64,000 nucleotides of DNA from Agrobacterium sp. a22-2 (GTDB lineage: Bacteria; Pseudomonadota; Alphaproteobacteria; Rhizobiales; Rhizobiaceae). The translations under genes were made by a program, and so were the position numbers. Below the pieces are notes generated by a model. It did not search any database, had not been told where the DNA came from, and saw only the letters and a program-made list of their open reading frames with translations. The stretch is from contig NZ_JAAXMM010000009.1 in NCBI RefSeq assembly GCF_012276985.1, positions 186,001-250,000 of the forward strand, given 5' to 3'. This document shows, piece after piece, positions 27,656 to 37,034 of this stretch; position 1 is the stretch's first letter; each line of letters starts with the position of its first letter.

Positions 27656-28699
27656 ATGAAACAGGACATCGAGGGTGACAAGGCCGGCGTCGAGGCGACG
27701 TCACGGGAGCGGCCAACGCTCAAAACCATCGCCTTCATGACGGGGCTTGGCATTACCACCGTTTCGCGCGCCCTGAAGGATGCCTCCGATATCGGCGCGG
27801 AGACCAAGGAACGGGTGCGCATGGTGGCCCGGCAGCTGGGCTATCAGCCGAACCGCGCCGGCGTCAGGCTCAGGACCGGCAAGACCAATGTCATTGCGCT
27901 CGTTCTCAGCGTCGAGGAAGAGGTCATGGGGTTGACCTCCAACCTGGTGTTCGGCATTTCGGAAGTTCTCAACAGCACCTCCTATCATCTTGTCGTGACG
28001 CCCCATTCCAACAGCCGCGACCCGATGGTGCCGATCCGCTACATTCTCGACACCGGCTCGGCCGACGGCGTGATCATCTCTCGCATGGAACCGAACGACC
28101 CGCGCGTGCGGCTGTTGACCGAGCGGCACATGCCGTTTGCCACCCATGGCCGCACCGACATGGGCATCGTCCATCCCTTTCACGATTTCGACAACGAGCG
28201 CTTTGCGCGCGAGGCCGTGGCGCGGCTGGCCGCCAAGGGCTGTCGGCGGATCGCCATCCTGATGCCGCCACCGCAGCTGACCTTCTGGTCGCATACGCGG
28301 GCCGGCTATCTCGCCGGGTTGAAGTCGACGGGATGCGAAGAGGTCGCCATACCGACGGTCAATATCGACTCGCGGCTTTCGGCAATCCGGGATGCTGTGG
28401 AGCAGGTGATGCAGGGGCCAGATGCGCCTGATGGCTTCATCTCGTGCAGCGGCAATTCAACGATCGCAGTGATGGCCGGCATCGAGGCGGCCGGCAAGGC
28501 GATCGGCAAAGATGTCGAACTGGTCTCGAAACAGAACAGCGGCATCCTCAACTGGATCCGGCCGGATATCATCACCATGAACGAGGACATCCGAACAGCC
28601 GGCCGCGAACTGGCCAAAGCCGTGATCGGCCAGATCGATGGCGCCGGCCCGCTGACGCTGCAAAGCATCAGCGAACCGAACTGGACGGTCATGGACTAA
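27656..28699 (+). CDS. LacI-family transcriptional regulator
   Basis: The 347-residue regulator has an N-terminal helix-turn-helix (about 22-41, containing the TVSRAL recognition pattern), a hinge helix near 60-75 and a periplasmic-binding-like effector domain. It is divergent from the sugar ABC transporter and glycosidase operon and most likely represses it until the imported sugar or a catabolite binds. The real start ATG 27656 follows GGGGTAGG. Confidence 0.92.
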   Translation: MKQDIEGDKAGVEATSRERPTLKTIAFMTGLGITTVSRALKDASDIGAETKERVRMVARQLGYQPNRAGVRLRTGKTNVIALVLSVEEEVMGLTSNLVFGISEVLNSTSYHLVVTPHSNSRDPMVPIRYILDTGSADGVIISRMEPNDPRVRLLTERHMPFATHGRTDMGIVHPFHDFDNERFAREAVARLAAKGCRRIAILMPPPQLTFWSHTRAGYLAGLKSTGCEEVAIPTVNIDSRLSAIRDAVEQVMQGPDAPDGFISCSGNSTIAVMAGIEAAGKAIGKDVELVSKQNSGILNWIRPDIITMNEDIRTAGRELAKAVIGQIDGAGPLTLQSISEPNWTVMD

Positions 28700-28803
28700 A
28701 GCGTGTCGCGATCTTTCAGATTCGCTCGTCACGCTTTACCTCTTTGCTTTGTCGCATGTCGTCATCCCGAAACCGGTGCCCACTTTCGTGCGACATGCTT
28801 TAG
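28698..28803. repeat. intergenic mosaic element of two inverted repeats
   Basis: The element begins within the LacI stop codon. Its first stem pairs AAAGCGTG (28698-28705) with CACGCTTT (28730-28737). Its second pairs GCATGTCG (28754-28761) with CGACATGC (28791-28798). Sequences of this form recur between genes in rhizobial chromosomes. Lying between the converging LacI and gnd genes, it may act as a bidirectional terminator, though no long T-run follows. Confidence 0.65.
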
Positions 28804-28818
28804 GCCGAATGGGCGGGG

Positions 28819-30246
28819 TTATGCCGCCCCGCTGCCCCAGGGACCATGCGGGCGATCCACGCCGTCGAGGCGCTCGAAGCCATGGGCACCGAAGAAATCG
28901 CGTTGCGCCTGGATCAGGTTGGCCGTGCCGCGACCGCGGCGATAGGAATCGAAATAGGACAGCGCCGACGACAGGGCCGGAACGGGCAGACCGTTCAGCG
29001 CCGCATAGGAGACGACCCGGCGAAGCGCACCATCGGTGTCCTTGACCATTTTCGAGAAGGCCGGCGTGACGATCAGGTTGGCGACATCGGGCTCCTTGGT
29101 GAAGGCCGAGGTGATCTCGTCGAGGAACTGCGAGCGGATGATGCAGCCGGCCCGCCAGATGCGGGCAATGGTCGGCATGGGCAGAGACCAGCCGAAGTCC
29201 TTGGAGGCTGCCGCCATCACGGCAAACCCTTGAGCATAAGCGGCAATCTTCGCTGCCAGCAGCGCGCTCTCCAGATCGGCCAGGAAGGCCATGCCGTCAT
29301 GGTTCTTGCGTTCGACCTTCGGCGGCAGGCCGAAGATCTTTTCGGCAGCCAGGCGCTCCTGGCGCTGCGAGGAGAGTACACGGCCGGCGACGGCCGCCTC
29401 GATGGCGGTTGCGGCAACCCCCATGTTCTGAGCCTCGATGACCGACCATTTGCCGGTGCCCTTCTGTCCGGCGCTATCGAGGATCACATCGACCATCGGC
29501 TTGCCGGTGACCGGATCCGTGGCTTTCAGAACCTTTTCGCTGATTTCGATCAGGTAGGAATTGAGGCGGCCTGTGTTCCACTGGCCGAAGACATCGCCGA
29601 TGGCCGAAGCACTCATCCCGAGGCCATCGCGCAGGATGCCGTAGATTTCGGCGATCATCTGCATATCGGCATATTCGATGCCGTTGTGGATGGTCTTGAC
29701 GAAATGGCCGGCGCCGTCATTGCCGAGCCAGGCGACGCAAGGGTCATCGTTGAACTTCGCGGAAATCGAGGTCAGCACCGGCTCGACCCGCTTCCAGCTT
29801 TCTTCCGTGCCGCCGACCATGATCGACGGACCATGACGGGCGCCCTCTTCGCCACCCGATACGCCCATGCCGATAAAGGTCAGGCCGCTGTCCTTCAGCG
29901 CGTCAAACCGGCGGATCGTATCGCGGAAATTGGCATTGCCGGCATCGATCATGATATCGTTGGCGGACAGATAGGGTTTAAGAAGATCCATCTGCTGGTC
30001 GACCGCGTCGCCAGCCTTGATCATGATGATGATCGGGCGCGGCGGTCGGATCGCCTCGACGAATTCCTCGACGGTGGCGCAACCGATGATATTGCCGGCA
30101 AGAGCGCCTGCTTCGGCGACGAATTCCTGCGTCCTGGCCGGCGTCCGGTTGAACACTGCGATCCGGTTGCCCTTTTCCGCAATGTTCAGGGCAAGGTTCG
30201 ATCCCATGACGCCGAGGCCGATCAGTCCGATTTCCGCCTTTTGCAT
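28819..30246 (-). CDS. gnd: 6-phosphogluconate dehydrogenase, decarboxylating
   Basis: The 475-residue enzyme oxidises 6-phosphogluconate to ribulose 5-phosphate and CO2 with NADP+ in the pentose phosphate pathway. It has an N-terminal Rossmann fold (GLIGLGVMGSN near 6-16), the GVSGGEEGAR substrate loop near 127-136, the catalytic lysine region GHFVKTIHNGIEY near 180-192 and the C-terminal tail reaching the partner subunit. The length matches the long, E. coli-type enzyme. ATG 30246 follows a GAAGCGGG site. It is a single gene. Confidence 0.96.
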   Translation of the reverse strand: MQKAEIGLIGLGVMGSNLALNIAEKGNRIAVFNRTPARTQEFVAEAGALAGNIIGCATVEEFVEAIRPPRPIIIMIKAGDAVDQQMDLLKPYLSANDIMIDAGNANFRDTIRRFDALKDSGLTFIGMGVSGGEEGARHGPSIMVGGTEESWKRVEPVLTSISAKFNDDPCVAWLGNDGAGHFVKTIHNGIEYADMQMIAEIYGILRDGLGMSASAIGDVFGQWNTGRLNSYLIEISEKVLKATDPVTGKPMVDVILDSAGQKGTGKWSVIEAQNMGVAATAIEAAVAGRVLSSQRQERLAAEKIFGLPPKVERKNHDGMAFLADLESALLAAKIAAYAQGFAVMAAASKDFGWSLPMPTIARIWRAGCIIRSQFLDEITSAFTKEPDVANLIVTPAFSKMVKDTDGALRRVVSYAALNGLPVPALSSALSYFDSYRRGRGTANLIQAQRDFFGAHGFERLDGVDRPHGPWGSGAA

Positions 30247-30388
30247 CCCGCTTCTCCATTTCAATTGAAACACGTCAAATCAAGGTGGCTTTTGTGGCAC
30301 TCCTTGGACGACGCGGCAAGGGCTGCCGCGCGATGATGCGTAAACTCAGTTTCTGAAAAACGGATGAAACAAAGACGGGAGAAAATGG

Positions 30389-30426
30389 CCATGCTGCCGC
30401 GGTCGGCTCCGTTTTCAGCAGCATGG
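30389..30426 (-). terminator. possible terminator of the ccoGHIS operon
   Basis: A 9-bp inverted repeat (30389-30397 with 30418-30426, loop of 20) lies 13 bases beyond the ccoS stop. On the minus strand it is followed by CCATTTTC, a short and interrupted U-tract. It is a reasonable but weak candidate. Confidence 0.4.
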
Positions 30427-30438
30427 GATCGCTCGTAA

Positions 30439-30594
30439 TCAGGGCGACGGGCGGTCGTCGTCGTCGTCGAGGGCGCGCCAGGCGGCTCCCTCGAGATCCT
30501 CGTACTGGCCGCTTTTGAGCGACCAGAGAAACGCGAACAGCCCCAGACCGCCCAGAAACAGGGCGATCGGAATGAGGTAGACGAGCATGTTCAT
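30439..30594 (-). CDS. ccoS: cbb3 oxidase assembly protein CcoS
   Basis: The 51-residue protein MNMLVYLIP... has one transmembrane helix (about 3-26), then a short acidic tail with a GQYEDLEGAAWR-type motif and DDDDD, the standard form of CcoS (FixS). CcoS is required for cofactor loading of the cbb3 oxidase. Its ATG overlaps the ccoI stop in an ATGA arrangement (30591-30594), so it is translationally coupled. It is the last gene of ccoGHIS. Confidence 0.95.
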   Translation of the reverse strand: MNMLVYLIPIALFLGGLGLFAFLWSLKSGQYEDLEGAAWRALDDDDDRPSP

Positions 30595-32897
30595 GACGCA
30601 AGCCTTGTGCCGGCGGCCACCACCGGCGGCAGGCGTGGCTCACTGGCCTCCGTCGACCGTTTGAGGTTGAGACGGTTCAATCTCAGGGCATTGACCACGA
30701 CGATGATCGACGAGGTCGACATGGCAATGGAGGCGATCAGCGGCGTTGCGTAGCCGGCCAGAGCGATCGGCACGGCAATGACGTTGTAGCCGATCGCCAG
30801 GGCAAAATTCTCGCGAATCAGCCGGCCGGCGCGGCGGGATGCTTCGATGGCGAAGGGCACGGCTTCAAGGCTTTCGTGCATGAAGACGAAATCGGCGGCC
30901 TGACGACCGACATCGGCAGCTGTCGCCGGTGCGATCGACACATGGGCGGCCGACAGGGCCGGTGCATCGTTGATGCCGTCGCCGACCATCAGCAGCTTGT
31001 GGCCGCTGTCGCGGGCATCCGTGCAGGCCTCCGCCTTGTCACGTGGCGACAGGCCGGCCCGCCAGTAGTCGATGCCAAGACGCTCGCTGAGCGCCGCCAC
31101 GACGGCCGGGCGGTCGCCGGACAGGATGCCGACGGAAAAGCCCTTTTGCCTCAGGTCTGACACCGCCTTCTGCGCGCCGGAGCGCAGCGTGTCCTCGAAC
31201 TGGAAAGTCTGCAGCTCGACGCCGTTCAGCGACAGCACGACCTCGGAGAGCGACGCCGGATCGGCCGTGGCGTCATCCGCATCGCCGCAGGCAAATCGCC
31301 GGTTGCCGAGCCGGTACATGCCTTCGGCAGCCTCGGCCTCGACGCCCGAGCCGGGGATCTCGCGAACACCGTCGAAATATTGCATGACGCCTTCGGCCGC
31401 CCGGAAGATGGCCCTCGACAGCGGGTGCCGCGAGAGCGATGCCAGGCCGGCGGCAATGGCCAGGTTCTGCGCGCTGACATTGGCCCGATTGACCAGCCGC
31501 GGCCGGCCCAGCGTCAGCGTTCCCGTCTTGTCGAAAGCGACCGTATCGATTTCGGCCAGCCGCTCCATGGCCGAGCCGTCCTTGACCATGATGCCGTTCT
31601 TGAACAGGCGGCCGGCGGCCACGACCTGGACGACCGGAACGGCCAGACCCAGCGCGCAAGGGCAGGTGATGATCAGCACGGCGATGGCGACCAGCATGGC
31701 ATGCTTCCAGTCGCCGTCGTAAAGCCCCCAGGAGACGAAGGCGGTGATCGCCAGCAAATGCACGGCGGGAGAATAGTATTGCGCCGCCCGGTCGGCGATG
31801 CGCCGATACCGCGCCCTGCCCCCTTCGGCGGCCTCCATCAGGCGGACGATCTCCGACAGGAACGAATTCTGCGCCGTCGCGGTTGCGGAAATCGTCAGCG
31901 ATCCGGTGAGGCTCAATGTGCCGGCCTGTACAGCAGACCCCACAGTCACCGGCAGCGGCGCGCTTTCGCCATTGACGATCGAGACATCCATGTCGGTGGC
32001 ACCGGCGATCACCATACCGTCGACCGGCACCCGTTCGCCGGCGGTAATGGCGATATGGTCGCCGACCTTGATGTCCTCGACGGGACGGTATTCGCGCGTA
32101 CGGTCTGGATTGACGACCATGGCGCCGCGCGGGCTGAGCCGCGCCAGGCCGCTGATCGCCGAGCGGGCCTTTTCGCGCATGATGTGATCGAGCGTCCGGC
32201 CGATCAGCAGGAAGAACAGCAGCGATACCGTCGCATCGAACCAGGCATGTTCGCCATGGTAGATCGTCTCCCAGAGCGAGACGAAATAGGAGAGCGTGAT
32301 CGCCAGCGCGATCGGCACGTCCATATTGGTGCGGGCATGCCGGATGGCGTTCCAGGCCGACTGGTAGAAGAAGCGACCGGCATAGATCAGGGCCGGTGCG
32401 GCAATCATCGCCGAGATCCAGTGGAACATGTCGCGGGTCGACGCATCCGCACCCGACCAGACCGATACCGACAGCAGCATGATATTGGTCGCGGCAAAGC
32501 CGGAGACGGCAACGGCGCGGATCAGCTTGTTGCGCAGCTCGTCGGCGGCTCCCTCCGCTGCGGTAAACAGATGGGATTCGTAGCCGGTCGCCGCAATCGC
32601 CCGCACGATGACGGTCGGATCGGTCGGGATGTCGCCGACCTTGTCCTTCCAGACGACGGCGACGCGCTTCGAGGAGAGATTGACGCGGGCCCGCTCGACT
32701 TCGGGCAGCGCCCGCAAGGCTCTTTCCAGGGTGGAGATGCAGGCGCCGCAATAGACGGCGGGGACGCTGAGGTCGATCTGCCACAGACCGTCGCCGAGGT
32801 CACGGCTTGAAAGCCGCAATTCCTCCGGGGACGGCAGACCGTGGCTGGCCCGCTCGATATCCAGCGCCCCTTCCGTTCCCGCCGCGCAGCAGCTCAT
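30591..32897 (-). CDS. ccoI: P1B-type copper-transporting ATPase CcoI (FixI)
   Basis: The 768-residue membrane ATPase exports or delivers copper for assembly of the CuB site of the cbb3 oxidase. An N-terminal heavy-metal domain carries CGAC (Cys50, Cys53). The CPC metal site in the membrane is at 412-414, the phosphorylation motif DKTGT starts at Asp456 and the actuator motif is NGES near 309-312. About eight transmembrane segments are present. A Cys pair at 3-4 may add an N-terminal metal contact. ATG overlaps the ccoH stop by 4 bases. Confidence 0.96.
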   Translation of the reverse strand: MSCCAAGTEGALDIERASHGLPSPEELRLSSRDLGDGLWQIDLSVPAVYCGACISTLERALRALPEVERARVNLSSKRVAVVWKDKVGDIPTDPTVIVRAIAATGYESHLFTAAEGAADELRNKLIRAVAVSGFAATNIMLLSVSVWSGADASTRDMFHWISAMIAAPALIYAGRFFYQSAWNAIRHARTNMDVPIALAITLSYFVSLWETIYHGEHAWFDATVSLLFFLLIGRTLDHIMREKARSAISGLARLSPRGAMVVNPDRTREYRPVEDIKVGDHIAITAGERVPVDGMVIAGATDMDVSIVNGESAPLPVTVGSAVQAGTLSLTGSLTISATATAQNSFLSEIVRLMEAAEGGRARYRRIADRAAQYYSPAVHLLAITAFVSWGLYDGDWKHAMLVAIAVLIITCPCALGLAVPVVQVVAAGRLFKNGIMVKDGSAMERLAEIDTVAFDKTGTLTLGRPRLVNRANVSAQNLAIAAGLASLSRHPLSRAIFRAAEGVMQYFDGVREIPGSGVEAEAAEGMYRLGNRRFACGDADDATADPASLSEVVLSLNGVELQTFQFEDTLRSGAQKAVSDLRQKGFSVGILSGDRPAVVAALSERLGIDYWRAGLSPRDKAEACTDARDSGHKLLMVGDGINDAPALSAAHVSIAPATAADVGRQAADFVFMHESLEAVPFAIEASRRAGRLIRENFALAIGYNVIAVPIALAGYATPLIASIAMSTSSIIVVVNALRLNRLNLKRSTEASEPRLPPVVAAGTRLAS

Positions 32898-33391
32898 TTT
32901 GCCTCTCCAATTACCGCAATACGATTGGCTTCGTGCATGATGGTCTTGTCGCCCTTGATCGCGATCACTTCGACGATCCAGTGGCCGGGCAGTACGTCAT
33001 GCTGAGCACTGTAGCGACCATTGCCGATCGGCAGCATTTCGGCGATGAAATCCTGATGTTCGCCAACCGGGCGCTTGAAATGGGCCGTGACCTTGTCCGC
33101 CTCGACCGGGCCGCTACCGGGGATGGTGAGGTCATAGAGGATTTCGCCCTTCGACACCGTCAGCTTGCCCTTGATGCCGGTTGCCAGCATGTCGCGGATC
33201 GCCGCCGCCTTGCCGTTGAATTCCTGGCTGGCGATATAGGTGTTCTTGACGACGAGGCCGCTCCATGTCGTCGTGGCGAAATAGGCCATGGTCAGGTTGA
33301 CCGAGATGATCGTTCCGAAGAACAGGATCAGCACGCCGAACATGTGCCATCCGGTGAAGACGAAGCCGGCCTTCTCCTCTCTTGCACTCAT
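32894..33391 (-). CDS. ccoH: cbb3 oxidase maturation protein CcoH (FixH)
   Basis: The 165-residue protein has a cytoplasmic N-terminus, one transmembrane helix (about 15-38) and a periplasmic beta-rich FixH domain ending near a VEVIAIKGD block. CcoH associates with the assembling cbb3 oxidase. ATG 33391 follows GGAG and overlaps the ccoG stop by 4 bases (ATGA). An open frame upstream of this ATG is out of family. Confidence 0.93.
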   Translation of the reverse strand: MSAREEKAGFVFTGWHMFGVLILFFGTIISVNLTMAYFATTTWSGLVVKNTYIASQEFNGKAAAIRDMLATGIKGKLTVSKGEILYDLTIPGSGPVEADKVTAHFKRPVGEHQDFIAEMLPIGNGRYSAQHDVLPGHWIVEVIAIKGDKTIMHEANRIAVIGEAK

Positions 33392-34974
33392 TTCTTTACT
33401 CCTGGTCCGTTGAAGACAGCCGTATAGGCATCCTGTTCCTCGCTGGCGGCATCCTTGGCAATGACCCGGAATTCCTCCGAGGTCCATGCCACCTGATCGC
33501 CCGGCATCGTTACGAAGATTTTCAAAGTGGTCGCTTCATCGGGCTCGACCGAGACGGAGAACGAACGCACTTCGTCCGCAGCAAGACCGTTTACCTTCAT
33601 CGTCGCATCCGGCAGGCCGTCGATCGATACGATGATATTGCGCGGTTCGGGGATCATGTTCAAGATGCGCACGGTATATCCGTTACGGATCGAACCGTCC
33701 GATTCCAGCACATATTGCGGGTTGCGATCATGCAGCACGTTGAGCTCAAGCCGGTCGCGACCGAGCAGCGCCACCACGAGGCCGACGCCCACGGCCAGCC
33801 ACACGCCCATGTAGAGCAGCGTGCGGGGGCGCAGGATGATGCGCCAGTTGAAGTGGCGGACCTTGTCGCTGAAGCTGCCATCGGGCTTGCGGACATTTTC
33901 CGGAATGATTCCCGTCGTGCCGTTGTTGGTGGCAAGCGCCATGTTGCCCTGATACTCGTCCAGAGTCGCATAGGCGATCAGGCCGCGCGGCTTGCCGATC
34001 TTGTCCATGACGCCGTCGCAGGCGTCGATGCACAGGGCACAGGTGATGCATTCGAGCTGCTGGCCATCGCGAATATCGATGCCCATGGGACAGACCGCCA
34101 CGCAGGCATTGCAGTCGACGCAATCGCCGATGCTTTCACCGGCCGCGGCCGCCTTCTTGGCATGGCGGGTGCGCGGCTCGCCGCGCCAGTCGTTATAGGT
34201 GACGACCAGCGAATCTTCGTCGAGCATGGCTGCCTGGATACGCGGCCAGGGGCACATATAAATACAGACCTGCTCGCGCATCAGCCCGCCGAAGACATAG
34301 GTCGTAATCGTCAGGACGGCGACGGTCATATAGGCCACCGGTGCCGCATTGCCCTGGATGAATTCCATCGCCAGATCAGGCGCGTCGGCGAAGTAGAAGA
34401 TCCAGGCGCCACCGGTCAACACAGCGATGACCAGCCACACGGCATGCTTGGTCACCCGCTTCCAGATCTTGTCGATGGTCCAGGGGGCGGTATCGAGCTT
34501 GATCCGCGCATTGCGGTCGCCCTCGATGAACCGCTCGATCACCAGGAAAAGATCGACCCAGACGGTCTGGGGACAGGTATAGCCGCACCAGGCACGCCCG
34601 ACCGCCGAGGTGATCAGAAAGAGGCCGAAGCCGGCCATGACCAGCAGGCCGGCGACGAAGATGAACTCCTGCGGCCAGATCTCGATGAAGAAGAAATAGA
34701 AGCGGCGATGGGCCAGATCGATCAGCACGGCCTGATCCGGCGCATAGGCGCCGCGATCCCAGCGCAGCCACGGCGTCAGGTAGTAGATGCCGAGGGTCAC
34801 CAGCATGACCAGCCATTTGAACTGCCGGAAACGCCCGGAAGCGCGCTTGGGGAAGATCTTGGCGCGGGCTTCATAAAGCGGACGGCGGGTCTTGGCCGAG
34901 TTTACCGCTTCCGCATCCGAACGTTCGACTTCGGCGGATGCCGCCGCCCTGTCATTGGCTTCCTGCAAGTTCAT
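33388..34974 (-). CDS. ccoG: cbb3 oxidase accessory iron-sulfur protein CcoG (FixG)
   Basis: The 528-residue membrane protein has about five transmembrane helices and a ferredoxin-like segment. Its eight cysteines, 285, 288, 291, 295 and 309, 312, 315, 319, would bind two [4Fe-4S] clusters. A C-terminal immunoglobulin-like periplasmic domain spans about 410-528. CcoG reduces Cu(II) during copper delivery to the oxidase. It is the first gene of ccoGHIS; an FNR box is centred about 62 bases upstream of its ATG. Confidence 0.96.
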   Translation of the reverse strand: MNLQEANDRAAASAEVERSDAEAVNSAKTRRPLYEARAKIFPKRASGRFRQFKWLVMLVTLGIYYLTPWLRWDRGAYAPDQAVLIDLAHRRFYFFFIEIWPQEFIFVAGLLVMAGFGLFLITSAVGRAWCGYTCPQTVWVDLFLVIERFIEGDRNARIKLDTAPWTIDKIWKRVTKHAVWLVIAVLTGGAWIFYFADAPDLAMEFIQGNAAPVAYMTVAVLTITTYVFGGLMREQVCIYMCPWPRIQAAMLDEDSLVVTYNDWRGEPRTRHAKKAAAAGESIGDCVDCNACVAVCPMGIDIRDGQQLECITCALCIDACDGVMDKIGKPRGLIAYATLDEYQGNMALATNNGTTGIIPENVRKPDGSFSDKVRHFNWRIILRPRTLLYMGVWLAVGVGLVVALLGRDRLELNVLHDRNPQYVLESDGSIRNGYTVRILNMIPEPRNIIVSIDGLPDATMKVNGLAADEVRSFSVSVEPDEATTLKIFVTMPGDQVAWTSEEFRVIAKDAASEEQDAYTAVFNGPGVKK

Positions 34975-35029
34975 TGGAAAAGACCTCTCGTTCTTTCGCT
35001 TCTTCTCCCATTTCCGTTCTTGCCCCGCC

Positions 35030-35043
35030 TTGACTTATATCAA
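35030..35043. promoter_or_regulatory. FNR/FixK-type box upstream of ccoGHIS
   Basis: TTGACTTATATCAA matches the FNR/FnrN/FixK consensus TTGAT-N4-ATCAA with one mismatch (C for T in the left arm). It is centred 62 bases before the ccoG start, a plausible distance for activation near -40 of a promoter with a short leader. It could also affect the rightward gene that starts at 35209. Confidence 0.85.
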
Positions 35044-35208
35044 GCAGCGACCAAGCGTCGCTGCTCGCTGCTGTCACCCTTTACTCGCCGCACCGTCCTC
35101 CGCAACGCCGATGGCAGTCAACGCAGCCGCAGCACAGGCAGTTATGGTTTCCATTTGAAAGCTCGCTGGAATCGTGCAACCATCAAACCGGTTGCCAGAG
35201 GCTGTAGA

Positions 35209-36327
35209 ATGAGGCACTTGCGGCTCGCTTTCGGCGTTGTCTGGTTGGCGGTTGTCTTCGGGGACGCTGAGATGACGGCGTTTGCAGACGAAACATCAGG
35301 TCATGGCGAATTGCTCGGATCGGCAGACGATCTGTCTGGCTTCCTCGGCTCGGATCCGGACAAACTGACGTATTCGCTTGCAGCCCAGCCGCCGCCTGAA
35401 CTCGCGAATCCCGCCTCCGCAAGAACAATCGCGATCGGTGTCGTGGATTCCGGCGTGAACTTCCTGCATCCCCAGATCGCACCTTATCTTGCGGGAGCCA
35501 AATCCTTTACAGATGAGGGCGCCGAGGACACGATTGGCCACGGCACCGCAGTAGCAGCGACGGCGATGAGCGCTAGCGGCGGGTTTGCGGCGCTGTACTC
35601 GGCGAAAGTTACGGACAGCGGGCACCGCCCTCAGGTTGCGGCCGTTGTGGATGCCATCGAATGGCTGGCAGCAGTGGATGTCGACGTCATCAACATGAGC
35701 TTGGGTTTCGATCCCTCCGTCGCCGAGGTGCATTCGATCTGCGCCAGCATTGCGAGACATCCGACGATCTTTTTCGTCGTGGCAGCGGGAAATCGTGGAC
35801 CAGACTGGCGGCCGATCCCTGCGGCCTGCGACGGCCCCAACATCATGGTCACCGCCAGCGACGAGCCCAGTTCAGGGACGGGTAGCGTCACGGCTCCGCG
35901 GCCGTTGGCAGTGAACCGCATCGGGTTTCTCGTGGCGGCAGCTCAAGCCCGCCTAGCCGCTGGCGACGACCAAGGCACAGTGTCGATGCTCGATGAGGTG
36001 CTGCGCAAGGATCCCGATCATTTGTCTGCCCTTTATCTGGATGCCGCCGCCCGGTTCCGGCTCGGACAAACGCAGGAAGCCCTTACGCAGACTGACCGAC
36101 TGATCGCCCTTTCAGCCGGTACACCCGCCCCACAAGCTCTTTGGCTGAATGCGCTGGCTGCGGCCAATCTTGCTGACGCGCCGAAGGCAATAGCCACACT
36201 GCAGCGTCTTCTCGACATCGCGCCGGGAGATCGGCGGGCGGCGGAGCTTCTGGCATTCCTGCAGCAGCCCGACATACAACTTCCGAACGCGCTCGCCGCA
36301 TTTTTCGAAAAAGAAGAGGATCCCTAA
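35209..36327 (+). CDS. degenerate subtilisin-like domain fused to TPR-like repeats
   Basis: The 372-residue protein begins with a signal-like segment (about 5-27). The N-terminal S8 domain keeps the Asp box (VVDSG, Asp80), the His box (GHGTAVA, His111) and the oxyanion Asn195 (AAGN). No GTSxAxP serine box follows at the expected distance. A weak GTGSVTAP string (Ser226) is only 31 residues after Asn195, against roughly 65 in subtilisin, so the end of the fold seems deleted. Residues about 235-350 form TPR-like helices. It is probably a pseudoprotease scaffold. An AGAGG site supports ATG 35209. It reads rightward between two leftward cco operons. Confidence 0.75.
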   Translation: MRHLRLAFGVVWLAVVFGDAEMTAFADETSGHGELLGSADDLSGFLGSDPDKLTYSLAAQPPPELANPASARTIAIGVVDSGVNFLHPQIAPYLAGAKSFTDEGAEDTIGHGTAVAATAMSASGGFAALYSAKVTDSGHRPQVAAVVDAIEWLAAVDVDVINMSLGFDPSVAEVHSICASIARHPTIFFVVAAGNRGPDWRPIPAACDGPNIMVTASDEPSSGTGSVTAPRPLAVNRIGFLVAAAQARLAAGDDQGTVSMLDEVLRKDPDHLSALYLDAAARFRLGQTQEALTQTDRLIALSAGTPAPQALWLNALAAANLADAPKAIATLQRLLDIAPGDRRAAELLAFLQQPDIQLPNALAAFFEKEEDP

Positions 36328-36329
36328 AA

Positions 36330-36920
36330 ATGGATATCACGTCCCTGCCCGCGATCCTGCCGACCTATCCCACCTATATCCGCGCCATTATGGTCGGGAC
36401 GGCGGTTTTCTGGAGCGTCGCCTATGTCGCCCTGTTATTCAACGCGCCGCCAGCCCCCAAGCCGCAGGTAACGTTGAGCAAGTTCGAACAGGTGTTTCGC
36501 GAGGACGCACCTGGCGCCCTTATTTTCGAGGTCATGGTTACAAACAATACAGGCAAGATCTTAGCGATCACCGGTGCGGAGTTGATCTACTACAAGGACA
36601 AGCTCGATCTCTCCGGGCTTCAGTCCAACCAGCCGGTCAGCGCAACCTATGTGATCGCCAGGAGCGAGGCGGGCCTCTCCGCGTCGAGCGGCGATGGCAT
36701 TTCACGAACAGTCACGCAAAATCTCCCATTTGCCGGACAGCCAGTGATGGAAGTCGCGCTGTCGCTGGGCCAGACGGTTGAAAGCGGCAAAGCGGATCGA
36801 TTCCTCATTATGCTAAAAGAGGGCGATACGGTGCCGCCGGCAGCAAATATGATGCGCGTCACCCTCAAGATGGACGACAAATCGGAACTCAAGACGGACA
36901 TTTCGCTCACGCGCAAGTAG
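36330..36920 (+). CDS. membrane-anchored protein of unknown function
   Basis: I do not recognise this 196-residue protein. It has one transmembrane segment (about 18-38) followed by a proline patch and a predicted periplasmic beta-rich domain; the stretch FEVMVTNNTGKI suggests an immunoglobulin-like fold. It starts two bases after the stop of the subtilisin-TPR gene, so the two are almost certainly one operon and may work together in the periplasm. A bidirectional terminator follows at 36960-36999. Confidence 0.75.
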   Translation: MDITSLPAILPTYPTYIRAIMVGTAVFWSVAYVALLFNAPPAPKPQVTLSKFEQVFREDAPGALIFEVMVTNNTGKILAITGAELIYYKDKLDLSGLQSNQPVSATYVIARSEAGLSASSGDGISRTVTQNLPFAGQPVMEVALSLGQTVESGKADRFLIMLKEGDTVPPAANMMRVTLKMDDKSELKTDISLTRK

Positions 36921-36959
36921 CAGTGGGGAAGATCGGTGCTGCCCAACCCAAAAAGCGAC

Positions 36960-36999
36960 GTCCTGCCGAAGACGGTTCTCGACCTCGGCAGGACATCTT
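36960..36999. terminator. bidirectional intrinsic terminator
   Basis: A perfect 10-bp stem (36960-36969 with 36985-36994) is followed rightward by ATCTTT. On the minus strand, a TTTTT run lies six bases beyond the stem. It sits between the convergent unknown gene and ccoP and can serve both. Confidence 0.7.
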
Positions 37000-37034
37000 T
37001 CAAGACGGAAACGACGTCGTCCTGATCTCAGCGA

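Noticed and set aside
33382..35208. Rightward extension of the subtilisin-TPR frame by 609 codons
   Set aside because: The extension is antisense to ccoG. The ATG at 35209 has a ribosome site and begins a plausible signal peptide.
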